Source of the DNA: Idiomarina abyssalis
GTDB lineage: Bacteria; Pseudomonadota; Gammaproteobacteria; Enterobacterales; Alteromonadaceae
NCBI RefSeq assembly: GCF_900116625.1
Contig: NZ_FPBE01000005.1
Coordinates: 62,001-126,000 of the forward strand
DNA length: 64,000 bases
Direction of reading: 5' to 3'
Shown here: positions 39,946 through 50,478 of the stretch, piece after piece
How the letters are laid out: each line of letters starts with the position of its first letter
Position numbering within the stretch: position 1 is the stretch's first letter
The notes under the pieces: model-generated
Seen by the model: the letters and a program-made list of their open reading frames with translations, nothing else
Told to the model about the DNA's origin: nothing
Databases searched by the model: none
Position numbers and translations under genes: made by a program

Positions 39946-41610
39946 TTAAATAAGTTCACTATTTGTCGTTTTAGGCCGGGTGCGCCAGGCCATAATTCCC
40001 AGAATAACAGTGACGACTCCGGAGCCAATAGTAACCTCAGATAACTCGGACTGGTTCCAGAGTAATGTCGTACAAATTAAACCGCTGCCGGTTAATACCG
40101 TCCAGAACAGGGAGGTTGAAGCCTGCTTCTGAGTTAAAAGCTGTTGCCTGCGCAGCTGCCGTTCTCGTTCATCAATATTGTGTTGCTGGCGTAAGTTTTC
40201 ATACAGCATCATTGGCATTTCAGGCAATTTCTCAGCCCAGTACGGCGCGTTCTCTTTCACCGAACGGACAATAGCACGCCAGCCCAGTTGCTCATTCATC
40301 CAACGCTCGAGGAATGGTTTAGCGGTTTTCCATAAGTCCAGTTCCGGGTATAGCTGGCGACCCAAACCTTCAATGTACAATAAGGTTTTTTGCAGTAAAA
40401 CCAGTTGCGGCTGCACTTCCATCTCGAAACGTCGCGCCGTATTAAATAAGTTGATCAGCACGTGTCCGAAGGATATTTCCGCCAGTGGCTTCTCAAAAAT
40501 AGGCTCACAAACCGTTCTTATGGCAGACTCAAACTCTTCAATATTGGTGTGCTTGGGTACCCAGCCTGAGTCAACATGAAGCTCCGCAACTTTGCGGTAA
40601 TCACGGTTAAAAAAGGCCAGAAAGTTTTCGGCTAAATAGCGCTTATCGTCGCGGTTAAGGGTTCCGACAATACCGAAATCAATACCGATATAACGCGGGT
40701 TTCTGGGGTCATCTTTCGCCACAAAAATATTACCCGGGTGCATGTCCGCATGAAAAAAGCTGTCGCGGAATACCTGGGTGAAAAAGACTTCAACGCCCCG
40801 TTCAGCGAGCTTTTTCATATCGACACCACGAGCTTGCAGAGTCGCAATGTCGCTTACCGGAATACCGTCAATGCGCTCCATAACCATCACGTTATGGCGA
40901 CTGTAGTCACTGTAAACCACCGGAATATAAAGCATGTCTGAGTTTTCAAAGTTGCGCTTTAACTGTATTGCATTACCCGCTTCGCGCATTAAGTCCAGCT
41001 CATCGAGCAAGGTTTTCCGATATTCTTTAACCACCTCTTTCGGCTTTAAGCGCCGCCCATCCGGTAAATGGTTTGCAGCTACCGACGCCAGAGTTTCCAT
41101 TAGCTCCAAATCGGCATTAATAGTCTCGCGGATATCCGGACGAATGACCTTTATAACAATATCCGTTAACTCGCCGTCTCTTTTCTTCAGTTTACCGGTA
41201 TGCACCTGAGCAATTGACGCCGACGCCAAAGGGGTTGTGTCAAAATCAGCAAAGCAGTCACTAATACTCTGTAAACCTAAGGACTTTTCGATAATACGCT
41301 GCGCTGCATGACCGTCGAAAGGAGGGACTTTGTCCTGCAGACGTGCCAGTTCAATCGCAATATCAGGCGGTAATAGATCGCGGCGGGTGGAGAGCATTTG
41401 ACCAAACTTAACCCACACCGGACCAAGCTCTTCGAGCGCCAGCCTTAACCGCACACCCGCAGGCTTGTCTTTGTGCTTATTGGGTAACCAAAACAACGCA
41501 TGACGTCCTAAACGAATGGTCCAGGGCAACCAGCGTGCAGGGATAAGATCATCTAACCCATAGCTCAGTAGTGTTTTGGTAATTTTATAAAAGCGACGCG
41601 TCCGCATCAT
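39946..41610 (-). CDS. ubiB: UbiB, ubiquinone synthesis ATPase/kinase-like protein
   Basis: A 554-residue member of the ABC1/ADCK family, needed for ubiquinone synthesis. The signature KFGQML motif of the N-terminal extension, the AlaxxxxVH-like [11 protein letters not shown] loop, and the catalytic DMHPGNIFV and DFGIVG segments are present, with two C-terminal membrane helices (about 500-540). Its start shares one base with the ubiJ stop, so translation is coupled. Confidence 0.96.
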   Translation of the reverse strand: MMRTRRFYKITKTLLSYGLDDLIPARWLPWTIRLGRHALFWLPNKHKDKPAGVRLRLALEELGPVWVKFGQMLSTRRDLLPPDIAIELARLQDKVPPFDGHAAQRIIEKSLGLQSISDCFADFDTTPLASASIAQVHTGKLKKRDGELTDIVIKVIRPDIRETINADLELMETLASVAANHLPDGRRLKPKEVVKEYRKTLLDELDLMREAGNAIQLKRNFENSDMLYIPVVYSDYSRHNVMVMERIDGIPVSDIATLQARGVDMKKLAERGVEVFFTQVFRDSFFHADMHPGNIFVAKDDPRNPRYIGIDFGIVGTLNRDDKRYLAENFLAFFNRDYRKVAELHVDSGWVPKHTNIEEFESAIRTVCEPIFEKPLAEISFGHVLINLFNTARRFEMEVQPQLVLLQKTLLYIEGLGRQLYPELDLWKTAKPFLERWMNEQLGWRAIVRSVKENAPYWAEKLPEMPMMLYENLRQQHNIDERERQLRRQQLLTQKQASTSLFWTVLTGSGLICTTLLWNQSELSEVTIGSGVVTVILGIMAWRTRPKTTNSELI

Positions 41611-42215
41611 TAACCCTTCTTCTCACGACACTGACGTTCAAGGCGCTCAATTTGAGCCCGCAGCTGTTGTAAATCGGTTTTAAACTGGTCAAATTCAGCT
41701 CTTACCGGTAATAGTTTTTTCTCTTCAGTTAGCACACCATGGACCCAGCGCTGCTGCTGTTGCCATTGTGTTTTTACTTGCTCGCGGCTGCGACGCCAAA
41801 GCTTACCCAACCAGTGTGCAGGCACGTCGCCTATGGTCTTCGCCAGTTCCGCTTCCCAGTCGACGTTTAATGACTTAAACAAGCTCACCACCTGTTGCGC
41901 CAGCATAGGGTCACCGTCAATATCCAGTAAATCCGCTTTGATCAGTCGCGTCAGGTTGGCTGTATCCTGCAGCTCGGGCAGTACACCCATTTCTGTTGCT
42001 ATTCGGCAGTCTACATCGCTCTCATCCGACGTACTGAGCTGCACACCGTGGGTGTCCACACTCACGGTAATTTCAAAAGGCAGCTCTTTCAGATGAAAGC
42101 GCAGACGCTTTCCGTCCAGACGCTGCAAACGCTCCACCGACTCCGGGTCACGGTGCAACAGATTATTCGCTACCTTTTCAACCAACAAAGTTGGAATAAG
42201 CGGTAATAGCGTCAT
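41610..42215 (-). CDS. ubiJ: UbiJ, SCP2-domain ubiquinone accessory factor
   Basis: A 201-residue protein with an N-terminal SCP2 sterol-carrier domain (about 15-110) and a charged coiled-coil C-terminus ([20 protein letters not shown] region). In E. coli UbiJ organises the aerobic Ubi complex and binds lipids. The gene lies between ubiE and ubiB and overlaps both by one to three bases, the conserved order. Confidence 0.92.
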   Translation of the reverse strand: MTLLPLIPTLLVEKVANNLLHRDPESVERLQRLDGKRLRFHLKELPFEITVSVDTHGVQLSTSDESDVDCRIATEMGVLPELQDTANLTRLIKADLLDIDGDPMLAQQVVSLFKSLNVDWEAELAKTIGDVPAHWLGKLWRRSREQVKTQWQQQQRWVHGVLTEEKKLLPVRAEFDQFKTDLQQLRAQIERLERQCREKKG

Positions 42216-42970
42216 CAGAATTTATACCCTCGGTGCAGTGCAACCACGCCGCCAGTCATATTCTGGTAATCGACTTTTTCGTACCCGGCAGTGCTCATCA
42301 TCGACTTCAGTGTTTCCTGATCAGGGTGCATGCGAATGGATTCCGCCAAGTATTGGTAGCTGTCAGAGTCGTTAGCAACAACCTGTCCCATTTTGGGTAA
42401 AATGTTGAACGAATAGAAGTCGTACACCTGGTTCAACGTAGCCGATACCGGTTTAGAAAACTCAAGAATTAATACACGTCCGCCAGGTTTGAGTACCCGC
42501 AGCATAGAGCGCAGAGCTTTGTCTTTGTCGGTGACATTGCGCAAGCCAAAAGCAATAGTAATAACGTCAAAGGTATTGTCATCAAACGGAAGCTCTTCCG
42601 CATCAGCCTGCACATAACGTACATTGCCAATAACGCCACTGTCGCGCAATTTATCACGGCCTACTTTCAGCATAGCGTCGTTAATATCGGCCAGTACAAC
42701 TTCGCCCTCAGCCCCGACACGGCGTGAAAACTGCGCGGTTAAGTCGCCGGTTCCACCGGCAATATCCAACACTTTCATACCGCGGCGAACACCACTGCAG
42801 TCAATGGTGTAACGTTTCCATAAACGGTGAATGCCAAACGACATTAAGTCGTTCATGACATCGTATTTTGCCGCTACCGATTGAAAGACATCAGCGACCA
42901 GGCTTTTCTTCTGACTGCGGGCAACTTTTTGGTACCCAAAGTCAATGGATTCTTCGTTTTTATCGTTCAT
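42215..42970 (-). CDS. ubiE: UbiE, demethylmenaquinol/2-polyprenyl-benzoquinol methyltransferase
   Basis: A 251-residue SAM-dependent C-methyltransferase of quinone synthesis. It has [10 protein letters not shown] as the SAM-binding motif, [28 protein letters not shown] and the C-terminal [12 protein letters not shown]. Length and motifs match E. coli UbiE. It heads the leftward operon of nine genes that ends in hemB. A 41-base gap separates it from recG. Confidence 0.97.
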   Translation of the reverse strand: MNDKNEESIDFGYQKVARSQKKSLVADVFQSVAAKYDVMNDLMSFGIHRLWKRYTIDCSGVRRGMKVLDIAGGTGDLTAQFSRRVGAEGEVVLADINDAMLKVGRDKLRDSGVIGNVRYVQADAEELPFDDNTFDVITIAFGLRNVTDKDKALRSMLRVLKPGGRVLILEFSKPVSATLNQVYDFYSFNILPKMGQVVANDSDSYQYLAESIRMHPDQETLKSMMSTAGYEKVDYQNMTGGVVALHRGYKF

Positions 42971-43011
42971 TTAACTATCCCGAACTGATTTTGTACTAGT
43001 GTACTTGATGA

Positions 43012-45093
43012 TCACACCTGAGCATAGTGGTCACGACGCGGTAACCAGCGCTCAATTAACGCTTCAGCGCTTTGTGGGTAGTGCTCTAATACGTGCTGAG
43101 CAATATTTTGGGCTTCTGGTATTAACGCTTCATCGCGCTCTAAATCAGCCACTTTCAATTCGGCCAGGCCGGTCTGCCGGTGCCCCAGCAATTCACCCGG
43201 CCCGCGAATTTCTAAGTCTCGCTGTGCAATCACGAAACCGTCGTTACTTTCCCGTAAAACGCCCAGTCGCTGCTGCGCCGTTTGTGACAACGGACTGTGA
43301 TACAGCAGCACGCAGTGACTGGCTACCGAGCCACGACCAACTCGTCCGCGCAACTGGTGCAACTGAGCCAGGCCCAGCCGCTCCGGGTTCTCAATGATCA
43401 TCAGCGACGCATTAGGAACATCCACCCCAACCTCTATGACAGTCGTTGCGACCAATAAGTCAATGTCACCCGCTTTAAACGCCTGCATCACCTGTTCTTT
43501 CTGCTCGTGCTTAAGCCTGCCATGCACCAGGCCAATACTTAAACCTGGCAGCTGCTCCTGCAAGTCATTGGCGGTGTCTTCTGCTGCCTGACATTCAAGT
43601 ACATCGGACTCTTCAATAAGCGTACAGACCCAATACGCCTGACGGCCTTCAGTGGCACAGACCTCCCGCACACGCTCCACAATTTGTTCCCGCCGGGTAT
43701 CCGGAATGGCCACCGTCGTGACCGGTGTGCGGCCTGGTGGTAGCTCATCAATTACCGAAGTGGCCAGGTCGGCATAGGCCGTCATAGCTAAAGTTCGCGG
43801 GATGGGTGTTGCGGTCATAATCAATTGATGAGGATGCACACCAGCCTGAACGCCTTTTTCGCGTAATTTTAACCGTTGATGCACACCAAAACGGTGCTGC
43901 TCGTCAATAATCACCAATGCCAGGCTCTGATATTCAACATCCGCCTGGAACAGCGCATGGGTTCCAACCAGTAACTGGATCTCACCTTGTTTTAACTGTG
44001 CCAGTAACTCCTGACGGGACTTACCCTTTGATTTACCGCTCAACCAGGCGACATTAATGCCCAGCGGCATTAACCACTGACTAAAGGTAATAGCGTGCTG
44101 CTCAGATAAAAGCTCGGTTGGTGCCATTAAAGCCACCTGGTATCCCGCTTCAATCGCGGCCAGGGCACTGAGCGCCGCAACCAGAGTTTTGCCCGAACCA
44201 ACATCGCCCTGCACGAGACGCATCATTGGTTGGCCTCGGGCCATATCGCTGGTAATTTCTTTCACCACTCTTGCCTGCGCGCCAGTGGGTGAAAACGGCA
44301 ACTGCTTTAAAAATGCCTCTTGTAACGCACCATTGCCTTTTATGGTAAAGCCCGCCTGAGCCTGTCGGGACTGGCGTAACTGCAGCAAACTTAATTGATG
44401 CGCAATAAGTTCTTCCGACGCCAGTCGCTGCTGCGCCGGATGCTCGCCTTGCTCCAACTGATGCAAAGGAACATCTACCGGCGGTCTGTGCAGAGTTAAA
44501 ATCGCTTGTTCGAGAGAAAGTTGATGGGGCCTTAATTTTTCCGGCAGAAGCTCGGGCAAAGAGCCAGGCTGAAGATACGTCAGTGCCTGCTCAATGATCT
44601 TACGCAATAGCCCTTGAGTCACACCTTCTGTCATTGGGTAGACTGGTGTCAGGGTTTCCTGCATATTCAATGGCTCACCGGCTTTGACCACCCGGTATTC
44701 CGGGTGGATCATCTCCCAGCCGGTCATGCCGCGGCGCACTTCACCAAAAGCTAATAAATGCGTGCCTTGAGCAAACTGTTTCAACTGCGCTGCGCTGAAC
44801 TGAAAAAAGCGCAGACTGATACTGCCGGTTTCATCGCTGGCCTGACAAATCAGCATGCGCTTACGGCCGTACTTAATATCGGCATGCCGCACCGTGACCA
44901 AAACATTGGTTGCCACACCAGCACGCAAATTTGCAACGTCGGTCACTTGGGTACGGTCTTCGTATCGCAGCGGCAGGTGCAACAGTGCATCGCTGACAGA
45001 GGCTAAGCCCAGCTTGCGCAGCTTAACCGCAACCTTTTCGCCCACACCTTTAAGTACCGTCAGTGGAATGTGCTGCAGTCCTTTTACCGCCAC
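43012..45093 (-). CDS. recG: ATP-dependent DNA helicase RecG
   Basis: A 693-residue superfamily 2 helicase that remodels stalled replication forks. It has an N-terminal wedge/OB domain, Walker A QGDVGSGKTLVA, the DEQH box VIIDEQHRFGVHQR, TATPIPRTLA, and the RLGLAQLHQLRGRVGRG helicase motif VI. Length matches E. coli RecG. It follows trmH with a 9-base gap. Confidence 0.97.
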   Translation of the reverse strand: MAVKGLQHIPLTVLKGVGEKVAVKLRKLGLASVSDALLHLPLRYEDRTQVTDVANLRAGVATNVLVTVRHADIKYGRKRMLICQASDETGSISLRFFQFSAAQLKQFAQGTHLLAFGEVRRGMTGWEMIHPEYRVVKAGEPLNMQETLTPVYPMTEGVTQGLLRKIIEQALTYLQPGSLPELLPEKLRPHQLSLEQAILTLHRPPVDVPLHQLEQGEHPAQQRLASEELIAHQLSLLQLRQSRQAQAGFTIKGNGALQEAFLKQLPFSPTGAQARVVKEITSDMARGQPMMRLVQGDVGSGKTLVAALSALAAIEAGYQVALMAPTELLSEQHAITFSQWLMPLGINVAWLSGKSKGKSRQELLAQLKQGEIQLLVGTHALFQADVEYQSLALVIIDEQHRFGVHQRLKLREKGVQAGVHPHQLIMTATPIPRTLAMTAYADLATSVIDELPPGRTPVTTVAIPDTRREQIVERVREVCATEGRQAYWVCTLIEESDVLECQAAEDTANDLQEQLPGLSIGLVHGRLKHEQKEQVMQAFKAGDIDLLVATTVIEVGVDVPNASLMIIENPERLGLAQLHQLRGRVGRGSVASHCVLLYHSPLSQTAQQRLGVLRESNDGFVIAQRDLEIRGPGELLGHRQTGLAELKVADLERDEALIPEAQNIAQHVLEHYPQSAEALIERWLPRRDHYAQV

Positions 45094-45102
45094 CTTTACT
45101 CC

Positions 45103-45783
45103 TTATCTTGCACGCATCGCCAGCCACCAGGCTTCGTTCGCGACAATTTGTCCATTTTCATCCAACTCCGGATAAGGCATATTCTTACGCTTGCATGCCT
45201 TGGCATAAATCGGATGACCGCCTTCAAACAGCACTCGGTGTCGTTCTTCGGCACTCACGTGCGTTTTATCGTACAAACCAGCCAGTTCACGCTGACGTTG
45301 CGCTTCATACAACATCACTGCGCCAGCTACAGAAACATTCAGTGACTGTACCATGCCCACCATAGGAATCATCACATGATGATCAGCAATATCCAGCGCC
45401 TCATCGGTTACGCCATATTTTTCCTGACCCAGTAAAATAGCGGTCGGCTTGGTGTAATCGACCTCACGGAAGTCTACAGAGTGTTCTGACAAGTGAGTCA
45501 CCACCACCTGCATACCTTGTCCCTGAGTTGCCTCCAACGCTTCACCAATGGTTTTATGATTGTGAATTTTTACCCAATTCTGGCTTCCTAAAGCAGTTCC
45601 GCCGGACAACCTCGCCTTTTTGGTCAGCCATATCGCGTGCATTTCATGGACGCCTATCGCATCTGCCGAGCGAACCACCGCAGATAAATTATGGTTTTTA
45701 TGCACGTTCTCCATGACAACGGTCAGGTCTGGCTGGCGTTTGTCCAGCATCTGGTTAATTCGTTGATATCGTTCAGGACTCAT
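45103..45783 (-). CDS. trmH: tRNA (guanosine-18-2'-O)-methyltransferase
   Basis: A 226-residue SPOUT methyltransferase that methylates the ribose of Gm18 in tRNA. It shows MENVHKNHNLSAVVRSADAIG, the knot motifs LLGQEKYGVTDEAL and MVGMVQSLNVSVAGAVMLYEAQRQR. It precedes recG, the enterobacterial order spoT-trmH-recG, but spoT is 4.7 kb away here, beyond three unrelated genes and ridA. Confidence 0.96.
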   Translation of the reverse strand: MSPERYQRINQMLDKRQPDLTVVMENVHKNHNLSAVVRSADAIGVHEMHAIWLTKKARLSGGTALGSQNWVKIHNHKTIGEALEATQGQGMQVVVTHLSEHSVDFREVDYTKPTAILLGQEKYGVTDEALDIADHHVMIPMVGMVQSLNVSVAGAVMLYEAQRQRELAGLYDKTHVSAEERHRVLFEGGHPIYAKACKRKNMPYPELDENGQIVANEAWWLAMRAR

Positions 45784-45879
45784 TGCTTTTTTATAAAAAT
45801 AGGACTAGATATAAGCAGTATACCCGAGAGAATCGGTCAGAACTAACCCTATGCTTCATCAAGGAAGACAAGAATAATA

Positions 45880-47088
45880 ATGTCGTACTCCTATATTGCC
45901 CGGCAACCGATACTCACCAGAGATCAAAAAGTCTATGGTTATGAGCTGCTTTTCCGCGACAGCAACTCCAACAGTTTTCCTAATATTGACCCAAATGAGG
46001 CAACCTCCAAATTGCTTCTGGAGCAGCACTTACTGGGTGATATTCAGACGCTGTGCATGGGAAAGCAGGCGTTTATTAATTTCCATGCCCGCACTTTGTT
46101 AAACGACTTCCCTTCTTTTTTAAATGCCCGAACGGTATGGGTGGAGCTGCTGGAGACTGTTGGCGTTGATGCACCTTTACTTGAAGCCTGCAGCAGCACT
46201 ACGTCGAAAGGCTACCGCATTGCGTTAGACGATCACGACTTTGACGGGCAGTGGGATCCGGTTATTCCGATGATCAACATGGTGAAAGTTGATATTCAGG
46301 AGCAGGGCTTAAACCTCGAAAGTAAAATTCGGTTCTTCAAAGAAAAGGGAATTCCTCTTTTAGCCGAACGGGTTGAGACTCACGACGAGTTTGAGCGCTG
46401 CCTGGAGTTAGGGTTCGACTATTTCCAGGGATTCTTCTTTGAGAAACCACAAGTTGTGCAGCAAAAGTCACTGTCACCTAACCGCATTAGTATGCTCACC
46501 TTGTTATCTGAGGTTCATAAAAAAGAACTCGACTTAAATACCATAAGGCAGATCATCGAGCAGGACTTGTCGCTGACATACAGCTTACTGAAACTGGTGA
46601 ACAGCGCGCTTTACGGCGGCCGTAAGAAAATAGAAAACATTCAGCACGCTTTAGTCTATTTAGGCGACGCCGAAATTCGCCGCTTTGTTACCTTGGTGGT
46701 GTTAGCCAATGTCTCGGCAGGGCAACCTGAAGAGCTGACCATTAAGTCAGTGACCCGGGCTCGTTTTATGGAGTTAGTCACGGTCGAAATTCTCAATGAA
46801 AAACACCGCTCCAGTGCTTTCCTAGCCGGTATGCTTTCGTTACTGGATATTATACTGGGGGTATCGATGGATGATGTTCTCAAACAACTGCCACTTTCTT
46901 CAGAAATAACAAAGGCGCTGAAAACTCGCGAAGGCGTATGGGGCTATCTACTTCAAATGACGGAGCTCTATGAGCGCGGCGAGTGGGATGCTCTGGATAA
47001 GCACCCTTTAAAACAAAAATTAAACGGCACCGATATTGGGCAGCTTTATATCGATGCCAGCCAATGGTGCCGTTTAGCGCTATTTTGA
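45880..47088 (+). CDS. EAL-HDOD signalling protein
   Basis: A 402-residue cytoplasmic protein of the YuxH type: N-terminal EAL domain (about 1-200) and C-terminal HDOD domain (about 205-400). The EAL motif reads ELL (Glu22). Counterparts of all catalytic residues are present: Asn67, Glu89, Asp117-118, Lys136, Glu163, Glu166 and Gln183 (DYFQGFFF). Activity against cyclic-di-GMP is therefore possible, although this subgroup is often considered degenerate. The HDOD part (EQDLSLTYSLLKLVNSALYG) lacks the HD dyad, as usual. It is an isolated rightward gene inside the interrupted gmk-recG region. Confidence 0.9.
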   Translation: MSYSYIARQPILTRDQKVYGYELLFRDSNSNSFPNIDPNEATSKLLLEQHLLGDIQTLCMGKQAFINFHARTLLNDFPSFLNARTVWVELLETVGVDAPLLEACSSTTSKGYRIALDDHDFDGQWDPVIPMINMVKVDIQEQGLNLESKIRFFKEKGIPLLAERVETHDEFERCLELGFDYFQGFFFEKPQVVQQKSLSPNRISMLTLLSEVHKKELDLNTIRQIIEQDLSLTYSLLKLVNSALYGGRKKIENIQHALVYLGDAEIRRFVTLVVLANVSAGQPEELTIKSVTRARFMELVTVEILNEKHRSSAFLAGMLSLLDIILGVSMDDVLKQLPLSSEITKALKTREGVWGYLLQMTELYERGEWDALDKHPLKQKLNGTDIGQLYIDASQWCRLALF

Positions 47089-47091
47089 ACC

Positions 47092-48621
47092 TTAACCTAT
47101 AAGCTTACGCGATACCTCATAGATGTCCGTTCGACGGTCTTTTTTATTCGTTACCGACCCTTCGTGATGCAAATAACGCAGCTCATCCAGGTTTAAGTCA
47201 GAAAACATCAGCATTTCGGTGTTCGGTGTCGTTTCCGACATAATTGCGTCATGCGGGAAAGCAAAGTCAGACGGTGAGAACACAGCTGACTGTGCATATT
47301 GCACGTCCAGACTTTCTACTTCAGGTAAGTTACCCACACTGCCACAAATCACCACATAGCATTCGTTCTCTACCGCGCGAGCCTGAGCGCAATGGCGTAC
47401 GCGCAAATAGGCATTGCGGGTGTCCGTCCAGAACGGCACAAACAGAATTTCCAAACCCTCATCGGCCATTATGCGGCCAAGCTCAGGAAACTCGACGTCA
47501 TAGCAAATCAAAATACCAATGCGTCCGGCGTCGGTATCAAAAACTTTGACTTCGTTGCCGCCTTCAATAACCCAGTCGCGTTTTTCGTGTGGCGTAATAT
47601 GCAACTTATACTGCTCTTCCACCGAGCCATCGCGACGGCATAAATACGACACGTTATAAATTGTATCGCCATCCTGAAGCGGCATAGAGCCAGTAATGAT
47701 ATTGACGTTGTAACTGACCGCCATTTGCGACATTTCACGCTTAAACAGATCGGTGTACCCAGCCAGAAAACGAATCGCATCCATTTGCTGGCTCTGGTCA
47801 GTCAGCCCCATTAACGGTGCGTTGAAAAACTCCGGAAAGACAGCAAAGTCACTTTGATAACCCGACAAAGCATCAACAAAGTATTCCACCTGCTTCAGCA
47901 GCTCTTCTACCGACTCAACCGAGCGCATTTGCCACTGCACGGCCCCCACGCGTACGTTTTGAATACGGGTGGTGAGAATGTTATCCGATGGCTCGTACAG
48001 AAAGTTATTCCATTCCAGCAAAGTCGCAAAGCCGCGCGACTTCTCGTCCTCGGGTAAATACTTACCCAGCAGGCGTTTTACGCTAAAGTCGTTGGCCAGC
48101 TGAAAAGTCAGAATGGGATCATAAATTTCACGGCGCTGCACCTTATCCAAATATTGGCTTGGCGTCAGTTCGTTAGAGTACTTATAGTAATTGACGATAC
48201 GACCGCCTGCCAGAATAGCCCTCAGGTTCGCCTGTCGACAAAGCTCTTTACGCGCATCGTACAAACGGCGGCCCAGTCTGTAACCCCGGTATTCAGGGTG
48301 AATTAAAACATCCAGGCCATAGAGCGCATCGCCTTTCTTATTATTAAGAATGGCTTCTCTGTGACCAATTAAGTCGTCGTAGGTGTGGGGGTTAGAGAAC
48401 TTGGTGTACTCAACTTTTACGGTCAAGGCGACCCCGACAATGCGTCCATTGTCCTCCAGACAAAACTGGCCTTCCGAGAAATCTTTTATCAGCTTTTCTA
48501 TCGTAAACTGACTCCAGGAGCCGCCTATATCTTTATAGACCGCATCCATTAACGCTTTCAACTGTTCGTAATCTTCCAGGCGCAAATTTCGTATTTGCAA
48601 ATGCAGTTCATCCGGGCTCAT
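47092..48621 (-). CDS. GNAT acetyltransferase / carbon-nitrogen hydrolase fusion
   Basis: A 509-residue two-domain protein. Residues 1-200 are a GNAT N-acetyltransferase (LDVLIHPEYRGYRLGRRLYD as acetyl-CoA loop). Residues 225-490 are a nitrilase-superfamily amidase with the triad Glu (VFPEFFNAP), Lys (YKLHITPHEKRDW) and Cys (ILICYDVEFPE). The fusion is a known bacterial arrangement. Substrate is unknown; a role in acylated amine or polyamine metabolism is one possibility. It diverges from the NhaC-type antiporter gene and converges on the EAL-HDOD gene four bases away. Confidence 0.92.
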   Translation of the reverse strand: MSPDELHLQIRNLRLEDYEQLKALMDAVYKDIGGSWSQFTIEKLIKDFSEGQFCLEDNGRIVGVALTVKVEYTKFSNPHTYDDLIGHREAILNNKKGDALYGLDVLIHPEYRGYRLGRRLYDARKELCRQANLRAILAGGRIVNYYKYSNELTPSQYLDKVQRREIYDPILTFQLANDFSVKRLLGKYLPEDEKSRGFATLLEWNNFLYEPSDNILTTRIQNVRVGAVQWQMRSVESVEELLKQVEYFVDALSGYQSDFAVFPEFFNAPLMGLTDQSQQMDAIRFLAGYTDLFKREMSQMAVSYNVNIITGSMPLQDGDTIYNVSYLCRRDGSVEEQYKLHITPHEKRDWVIEGGNEVKVFDTDAGRIGILICYDVEFPELGRIMADEGLEILFVPFWTDTRNAYLRVRHCAQARAVENECYVVICGSVGNLPEVESLDVQYAQSAVFSPSDFAFPHDAIMSETTPNTEMLMFSDLNLDELRYLHHEGSVTNKKDRRTDIYEVSRKLIG

Positions 48622-48742
48622 TATCTCTATCCTGATCTAAAACAACTTTACCGACAGTCTACACGTAATTGGAATAAGGTTGCATCAGGATAATTAGCTG
48701 TATAAACTTCTGGACGTCCAAATAAAAATAAAAGGCTGACAC

Positions 48743-50083
48743 ATGACAGATGCTTCGCCACAACCGGCTAGCGCTAAGGCGCTGTTACCTCTAGCGTTAT
48801 TCTTAGTTTTGTTCTTAGGAACAGGGCTGTATTTTCAAAGCGAAGGCGTAGAGTACGCGTTTTATCAACTGCCCAGCCCGGTGGCTATTTTACCGGCAAT
48901 AGTGCTGGGTATACTGCTCAGCAAACAGGCTTTTGAAGAACGTATTGAAACCTTCGTCGGTGGTGTCGGCGACAACAACATCATTACCATGTGTTTAATC
49001 TACTTATTGGCCGGTGCCTTTTCCACGGTCGCAGAAGCAACCGGCGGTGTAGATGCCATGGTGGCTTTAGGTTTAAACATTATCCCTCCATCATTTCTGC
49101 TACCCGGGCTATTCATCATAGCGGGCGTTATCTCCACAGCTATGGGCACCTCAATGGGTACCTTGGCGGCACTGGCGCCGGTCGTTCTGGGTATTGGTGA
49201 AGCAACCGATATCAGTCTGCCATTGCTGGCCGGAGTGCTGGTTAGCGGCGCGATGTTTGGTGACAACTTATCCATCATCTCTGACACTACCATTGCAGCA
49301 ACTCGCACACAGGGCTGTACCATGCGCGATAAATTCCGCGCTAACTTAAAAATCGCGATACCGGCGGCTATTTTCACCGTTATTTGGCTGATCACTTACG
49401 ATACCAGTCAGGTGCCTCTGGAGATCCCGGAAGCTAACCTCTGGCTGTCACTGCCTTACTTCGCCATTATTGTACTGGCGGTAATGGGGCTTAACGTTTT
49501 TGCCGTATTAGGCCTTGGTATTGTCTTAGCCGCTGCTTTTGGCATGTTCACGGTCGACTATGAATGGGTTGCTTTCAGTCAGGATATTTACGAAGGCTTT
49601 GGCAGCATGCAGGAAATTTTCCTGCTGTCGTTACTCATTGGTGGCTTATCAGCGCTAATCCGTCAGCAGGGCGGGCTGGCTTTCTTAGCCGCTTTTGTCG
49701 AACGTGCAGCCAACAAAGTGAGTAAACACAAGCAACGAGCCTCCGCCATTGGCGTTGCCGCACTGACCGCGCTGACCAATTTCTGTGTTGCCAACAACAC
49801 CGTCAGTATTCTGTTAGCCGGTGAAGTCAGCAAGCGTTTGGCCAAAGTGGGTAACTTAGCACCACGACAAAGCGCCAGCTTATTAGATATTTTTGCTTGT
49901 GTTGTACAAGGTGCGTTGCCGTATGGGGCGCAAGCACTGCTAATGGGGGCCAGCTTTAAAATATCCCCACTGTCAGTCAGTTTGCATACCGGTTATTGCT
50001 TTATTCTGGCAGCAGTGGCTATTGCCATTATCATCTGGCGCCGACCTCTGGAGGACAGAGAGCCGACACCAGAGTCAGCCTAA
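48743..50083 (+). CDS. NhaC-family Na+/H+ antiporter
   Basis: A 446-residue inner-membrane protein with about eleven hydrophobic segments. NhaC-type features are the MCLIYLLAGAF and GTSMGTLAALAP segments and the polar SGAMFGDNLSIISDTTIAATRTQGC, which is central to the ion path. It exchanges sodium for protons, or a carboxylate, consistent with marine life. The 3' end is one base from the convergent ridA stop. Confidence 0.9.
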   Translation: MTDASPQPASAKALLPLALFLVLFLGTGLYFQSEGVEYAFYQLPSPVAILPAIVLGILLSKQAFEERIETFVGGVGDNNIITMCLIYLLAGAFSTVAEATGGVDAMVALGLNIIPPSFLLPGLFIIAGVISTAMGTSMGTLAALAPVVLGIGEATDISLPLLAGVLVSGAMFGDNLSIISDTTIAATRTQGCTMRDKFRANLKIAIPAAIFTVIWLITYDTSQVPLEIPEANLWLSLPYFAIIVLAVMGLNVFAVLGLGIVLAAAFGMFTVDYEWVAFSQDIYEGFGSMQEIFLLSLLIGGLSALIRQQGGLAFLAAFVERAANKVSKHKQRASAIGVAALTALTNFCVANNTVSILLAGEVSKRLAKVGNLAPRQSASLLDIFACVVQGALPYGAQALLMGASFKISPLSVSLHTGYCFILAAVAIAIIIWRRPLEDREPTPESA

Positions 50084-50084
50084 A

Positions 50085-50477
50085 TTAGTTGGTGCTGGGC
50101 AGTTCCATAATGCCGTCAATTTCAATCTGCGCGCCTTTCGGTAATTGTTTTACGCCGATAGCCGCGCGAGCTGGATACGGCTGTCTGAAATGTTTTGCCA
50201 TCACTTCGTTCACAATAGCGAACTGACCCAGGTCGGTCAGGTAAATCTGAACCTTGATCATATCCTGTAATTCACCACCGGATGCTTCACAAACTGCAGT
50301 CAGGTTTTTAAACACCTGCTCCGCCTGAGCCGTGAAGTCTTCACTGACAAGCTCCATAGTTTCAGGAACCAGCGGAATTTGCCCGGAAAGATAAACGGTC
50401 GTGCCAATTTTTACTGCTTGCGAATAAGTGCCGATGGCAGCAGGCGCTTTATCCGTTGAAATAATTACTTTAGACAT
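50085..50477 (-). CDS. ridA: RidA family reactive-intermediate deaminase
   Basis: A 130-residue YjgF/YER057c/UK114 protein that hydrolyses 2-aminoacrylate and related enamines. The conserved [40 protein letters not shown] (with the catalytic Arg) and IEIDGI are present. It starts one base after the spoT stop, so it is translated from the gmk-rpoZ-spoT transcript. Confidence 0.96.
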   Translation of the reverse strand: MSKVIISTDKAPAAIGTYSQAVKIGTTVYLSGQIPLVPETMELVSEDFTAQAEQVFKNLTAVCEASGGELQDMIKVQIYLTDLGQFAIVNEVMAKHFRQPYPARAAIGVKQLPKGAQIEIDGIMELPSTN

Positions 50478-50478
50478 A

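Noticed and set aside
40178-40579. Rightward 133-codon open frame over ubiB
   Set aside because: It is the antisense shadow of ubiB.
42985-43005. GTACTAGTGTAC near-palindrome between ubiE and recG as an operator
   Set aside because: It is imperfect, occurs once and has no regulator nearby.
42999-43397. Rightward 132-codon open frame over recG
   Set aside because: It lies antisense to well-supported recG coding sequence and has no family-like content.
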